A stretch of DNA of 56,942 nt. It comes from Oscillospiraceae bacterium (GTDB lineage: Bacteria; Bacillota; Clostridia; Oscillospirales; Acutalibacteraceae). Location: NCBI GenBank assembly GCA_902769255.1, contig CACXOM010000009.1, positions 1-56,942 of the forward strand. Direction: 5' to 3'. The notes beneath the pieces were generated by a model. The model was not told the origin of the DNA and searched no databases. It was given only the letters and a program-made list of their open reading frames with translations. This document shows positions 54,587 to 56,942 of this stretch, piece by piece. Made by a program: the position numbers and the translations under genes. The stretch's first letter is position 1; each line of letters begins with the position of its first letter.

Positions 54587-56526
54587 CGAATTTTGGCTCC
54601 AGCAGGCAATCCTTCTGGGAAAATCACCTTAATGCCGTCAGGCGTGTCGGCTGCCAAAATCATACCGCAACTTTCAATACCGCAAAGTTTTGCAGGTTTT
54701 AAATTTGCAACAACAATTACATTTTTGCCAATTAAATCTTCGGGTTTATAATATTGCGCAATGCCCGAAGCCACAATTCTGTCGTTACCCGAGCCGTCAT
54801 CAAGCGTAAGTTTTAAAAGTTTTTTAGCCTTTTTAATCGGCTCGCAATCTTTAACTTTCGCAACTCTTAAATCAACTTTTGCAAAATCATCAATCGCAAT
54901 TTCATCTAAAAATGCAACTTGTTCAGCGCCTTGTTGCTCTTTTTGCGCTTGTTTAACTTGCGCCGAAATAATTGCGTTTAACTCTTCAATTTCTTTTTCG
55001 GTATCAATTCTCGGGAACAAAACTTCACCGCGTTTTACCGTAACATCTTGCGGTAAAACGTCAAATTTTGCAGCGTTTTCATAAGTTATTAAATCTTTAT
55101 TTGCACCTATTTGCTCAAAAATTTTCGGCATAGTTGTAGGCATAAAACAAGACAAAAGCGTAGTCGAAATTCTAATCGCTTCAAGCAAATTGTAAAGAAC
55201 AGCCGCAAGGCGCTCTTTGTTGCTTTCATCTTTAGCAAGCACCCAAGGCGCCGTCTCGTCAATATATTTATTTGCTCTTGAAACTACTTTAAAAATCTCA
55301 ATTAAAACCTGATTAATTTGAGTTTTGTCAATAAAATCATCGCATTTTGCCCTAAGTGCCAAACACTCGTTTTTCAACTCGTCGTCAAACTCGCCTGCCT
55401 CTTTTTCCTTCGGCAAAGTACCGCCGAAATATTTTTCAACCATTGCAACAGTACGAGAAACCAAGTTGCCAAGCCCGTTAGCAAGGTCGGTGTTAATGCG
55501 GTTAATCATAATTTCGTTAGAGAACGAACTGTCTGCGCCAAGCGCCATTTCACGCAAAATGTGATAACGAATAGCGTCTGCGCCGTAACGCTCGCCCAAA
55601 ACAAACGGATCAACAACATTGCCGATTGATTTCGACATTTTTTGACCGTTAAAAGTAATCCAGCCGTGCACCGCCAAATGTTTTGGCAAAGGCAAATCTA
55701 ACGCCATTAACATAGCCGGCCAAATTATAGCGTGAAAACGCATAATATCTTTTGCTACCATATGCACATTTGCAGGCCAATATTTATCATAATCGTTATA
55801 TTTTTCGTTTTGATAACCGAGCGCGGTAATGTAGTTAGAAAGCGCGTCAATCCAAACATAAACAACATGTTTTTCATCAAAAGTTACCGGCACACCCCAA
55901 GAAAATGAGGTACGAGAAACGCACAAATCTTCAAGGCCGGGTTTAATAAAATTATTTACAAGTTCAATAGCACGAGTTTTCGGCTGTAAATAATCGGTTT
56001 CGGTTAAAAGTTTTTCAATTCGTTCGGCAAAAGGAGCCATTTTAAAGAAATAAGCCTCCTCTTTCGCCTCTTTAACCTCTCTGCCACATTCGGGGCATTT
56101 GCCGTCAACCAACTGACTTTCAGTCCAAAAAGACTCGCAAGGCGTGCAATATTTACCCTTGTATTTGCCCTTGTAAATATAGCCTTTGTCATAAAGTGCC
56201 TTAAAAATCTTTTGCACCGACTCAACATGATAATCGTCAGTCGTACGAATATATCTGTCGTAATCTATGTTCATATATTTCCAAAGATTTTTGAAATTTT
56301 CAACAATCTCATCAACATATTCTTTTGGGGTAACGCCTTTTTCTTTGGCTTTTTCCTCAATTTTCTGACCGTGCTCATCAGTACCTGTCAAAAACATAAC
56401 ATCAAAACCCTGCATTCGTTTGTACCTCGCAATCGAGTCGCAGGCAACGGTTGTATAGCAGTGGCCGATATGCGGATTACCCGAGGGGTAATAAATCGGC
56501 GTTGTGATGTAAAATTTCTTTGACAT
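54583..56526 (-). CDS. metG: Methionyl-tRNA synthetase
   Basis: 647 residues from ATG 56526 (GGAGG eight bases upstream; an in-frame start at 56541 would lie in that site). HIGH motif HIGHCYTT, KMSKS motif KMSKSIGN, zinc-binding knuckle CTPCESFW and CPECG (one four-Cys knuckle), anticodon-binding helical domain, and a C-terminal EMAP/Trbp111-like tRNA-binding domain (FAKVDLRVAKVKDCEPIKKA, about 545-647). Charges both initiator and elongator tRNA-Met. First gene of a metG, tatD, yfbR-like, foldase cluster. Confidence 0.97.
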   Translation of the reverse strand: MSKKFYITTPIYYPSGNPHIGHCYTTVACDSIARYKRMQGFDVMFLTGTDEHGQKIEEKAKEKGVTPKEYVDEIVENFKNLWKYMNIDYDRYIRTTDDYHVESVQKIFKALYDKGYIYKGKYKGKYCTPCESFWTESQLVDGKCPECGREVKEAKEEAYFFKMAPFAERIEKLLTETDYLQPKTRAIELVNNFIKPGLEDLCVSRTSFSWGVPVTFDEKHVVYVWIDALSNYITALGYQNEKYNDYDKYWPANVHMVAKDIMRFHAIIWPAMLMALDLPLPKHLAVHGWITFNGQKMSKSIGNVVDPFVLGERYGADAIRYHILREMALGADSSFSNEIMINRINTDLANGLGNLVSRTVAMVEKYFGGTLPKEKEAGEFDDELKNECLALRAKCDDFIDKTQINQVLIEIFKVVSRANKYIDETAPWVLAKDESNKERLAAVLYNLLEAIRISTTLLSCFMPTTMPKIFEQIGANKDLITYENAAKFDVLPQDVTVKRGEVLFPRIDTEKEIEELNAIISAQVKQAQKEQQGAEQVAFLDEIAIDDFAKVDLRVAKVKDCEPIKKAKKLLKLTLDDGSGNDRIVASGIAQYYKPEDLIGKNVIVVANLKPAKLCGIESCGMILAADTPDGIKVIFPEGLPAGAKIR

Positions 56527-56561
56527 TTGTTTTTCCTCCAAAAATTAAATATTTACAGTTT

Positions 56562-56590
56562 ATTATACCGCTTTTTTAAACGAATTACAA
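56562..56590 (-). promoter_or_regulatory. metG promoter
   Basis: Minus strand -35 TTGTAA, 17-bp spacer, -10 TATAAT, about 35 bases before the ATG. No T-box is visible in the short leader. Confidence 0.7.
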
Positions 56591-56654
56591 GCATTTTTTA
56601 AATAATCCCCCAATTTACTCGCACACTACCAAATATTTTTAAATTTGCACAAAC

Positions 56655-56942
56655 AAAAAAGCCGTCCCTGTTAAGGGAAGGGGGACCGCTTGCGGTGGAA
56701 GGGTTGAAAGTTTGAAAAAACTAAAAATCACGGTGTAGGGGTCGGATTCCTATACGACCCGCCGAAGTTTGCTGAAAACATATAATTTTTGACGGCGGCA
56801 CCAAGGCACCGCCCTACAAGGTGTTTTTAATTTTGCTGAAAACAAAAAAGCCTTCTCCTCGAGGAGAAGGTGGCACACGAAGTGTGACGGATGAGGTGTC
56901 GAGTTTGTACAAATTTAAAACGGCAGGAGCAAGCCCCTGCCC
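56655..56942. repeat. Cluster of GC-rich inverted-repeat elements
   Basis: Seven short hairpins in 288 bases, far richer in GC than the surroundings: TCCCT/AGGGA (56665-56678), ACCGC-TT-GCGGT (56685-56696), GGGTCG/CGACCC (56739-56760), GGCGG/CCGCC (56794-56813), a perfect 20-bp palindrome CCTTCTCC/GGAGAAGG (56851-56870), CACAC/GTGTG (56874-56886) and GGCAGG/CCTGCC (56922-56941). A 13-base direct repeat TTTGCTGAAAACA occurs at 56768 and 56832. From memory such motifs recur between genes in gut Clostridia. No gene is present. Confidence 0.75.

Overview
The window looks like a low-GC Gram-positive anaerobe of the Clostridia, most likely a fibre-degrading Ruminococcaceae/Oscillospirales-type gut bacterium. 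The support is a type I dockerin esterase, a GH5 cellulase-like lipoprotein, a GH16 fragment, an intracellular GH2 enzyme, a type III glutamine synthetase, a SpoIIP sporulation protein, an ECF-type BioY transporter and consensus sigma-A promoters throughout. This assignment is inference from gene content; no rRNA lies in the window.

Layout. 1-530: a GH16 glucanase remnant joined to the start of an unrelated small gene. 650-4397 (minus): mnmG, a CDF metal transporter and a membrane protein. 4503-5738 (minus): a CNNM/CorC protein. 5890-9126 (plus): glutamine synthetase III and a GH5 lipoprotein on one transcript. 9171-10700 (minus): birA-bioY with a BirA-like operator over the promoter. 10850-13095: an SGNH hydrolase, a broken dehydratase/dehydrogenase chimera and its divergent AraC regulator. 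13144-16059 (minus): murI, a YwiB-like gene and argS. 16337-26264: envelope genes, including a 1469-residue secreted Cys-rich protein, several lipoproteins, a DMT permease and rpe. 26290-28760: spoIIP, nnrD and a lipoprotein starting with ATT. 28798-37564 (minus): a housekeeping operon headed by SRP RNA (SRP RNA, dnaX, gdpP, rplI, dnaB, tilS, ftsH). 37682-39028: a dockerin esterase. 39037-40218: rplJ-rplL behind an L10 leader and attenuator. 40273-40796: a decayed diacylglycerol kinase gene. 40916-43252: a GH2 enzyme. 43305-50647 (minus): rpoB-rpoC. 50951: rpmB. 51219-56526 (minus): metG, tatD, yfbR-like, a PrsA/SurA-like gene and a Big2 surface protein. 56655-56942: a cluster of GC-rich hairpins at the contig edge.

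How the genes fit together. Most of the window is core machinery for transcription, translation, replication, tRNA modification, cell wall and c-di-AMP turnover. Single genes for plant-polysaccharide use are scattered among it: GH5, dockerin-CE2, GH2, the GH16 remnant and a lost sugar-acid pathway. I found no phage, CRISPR or recognisable defence system. The most notable observations are two genes that appear to start with ATT behind strong Shine-Dalgarno sequences, three truncated genes that look like deletion joints (real, or assembly artefacts), the duplicated beta-helix/CxxC architecture of the 1469-residue protein, overlapping promoters and a shared 5' hairpin between rpoB and rpmB, and the repeat cluster at the right edge.
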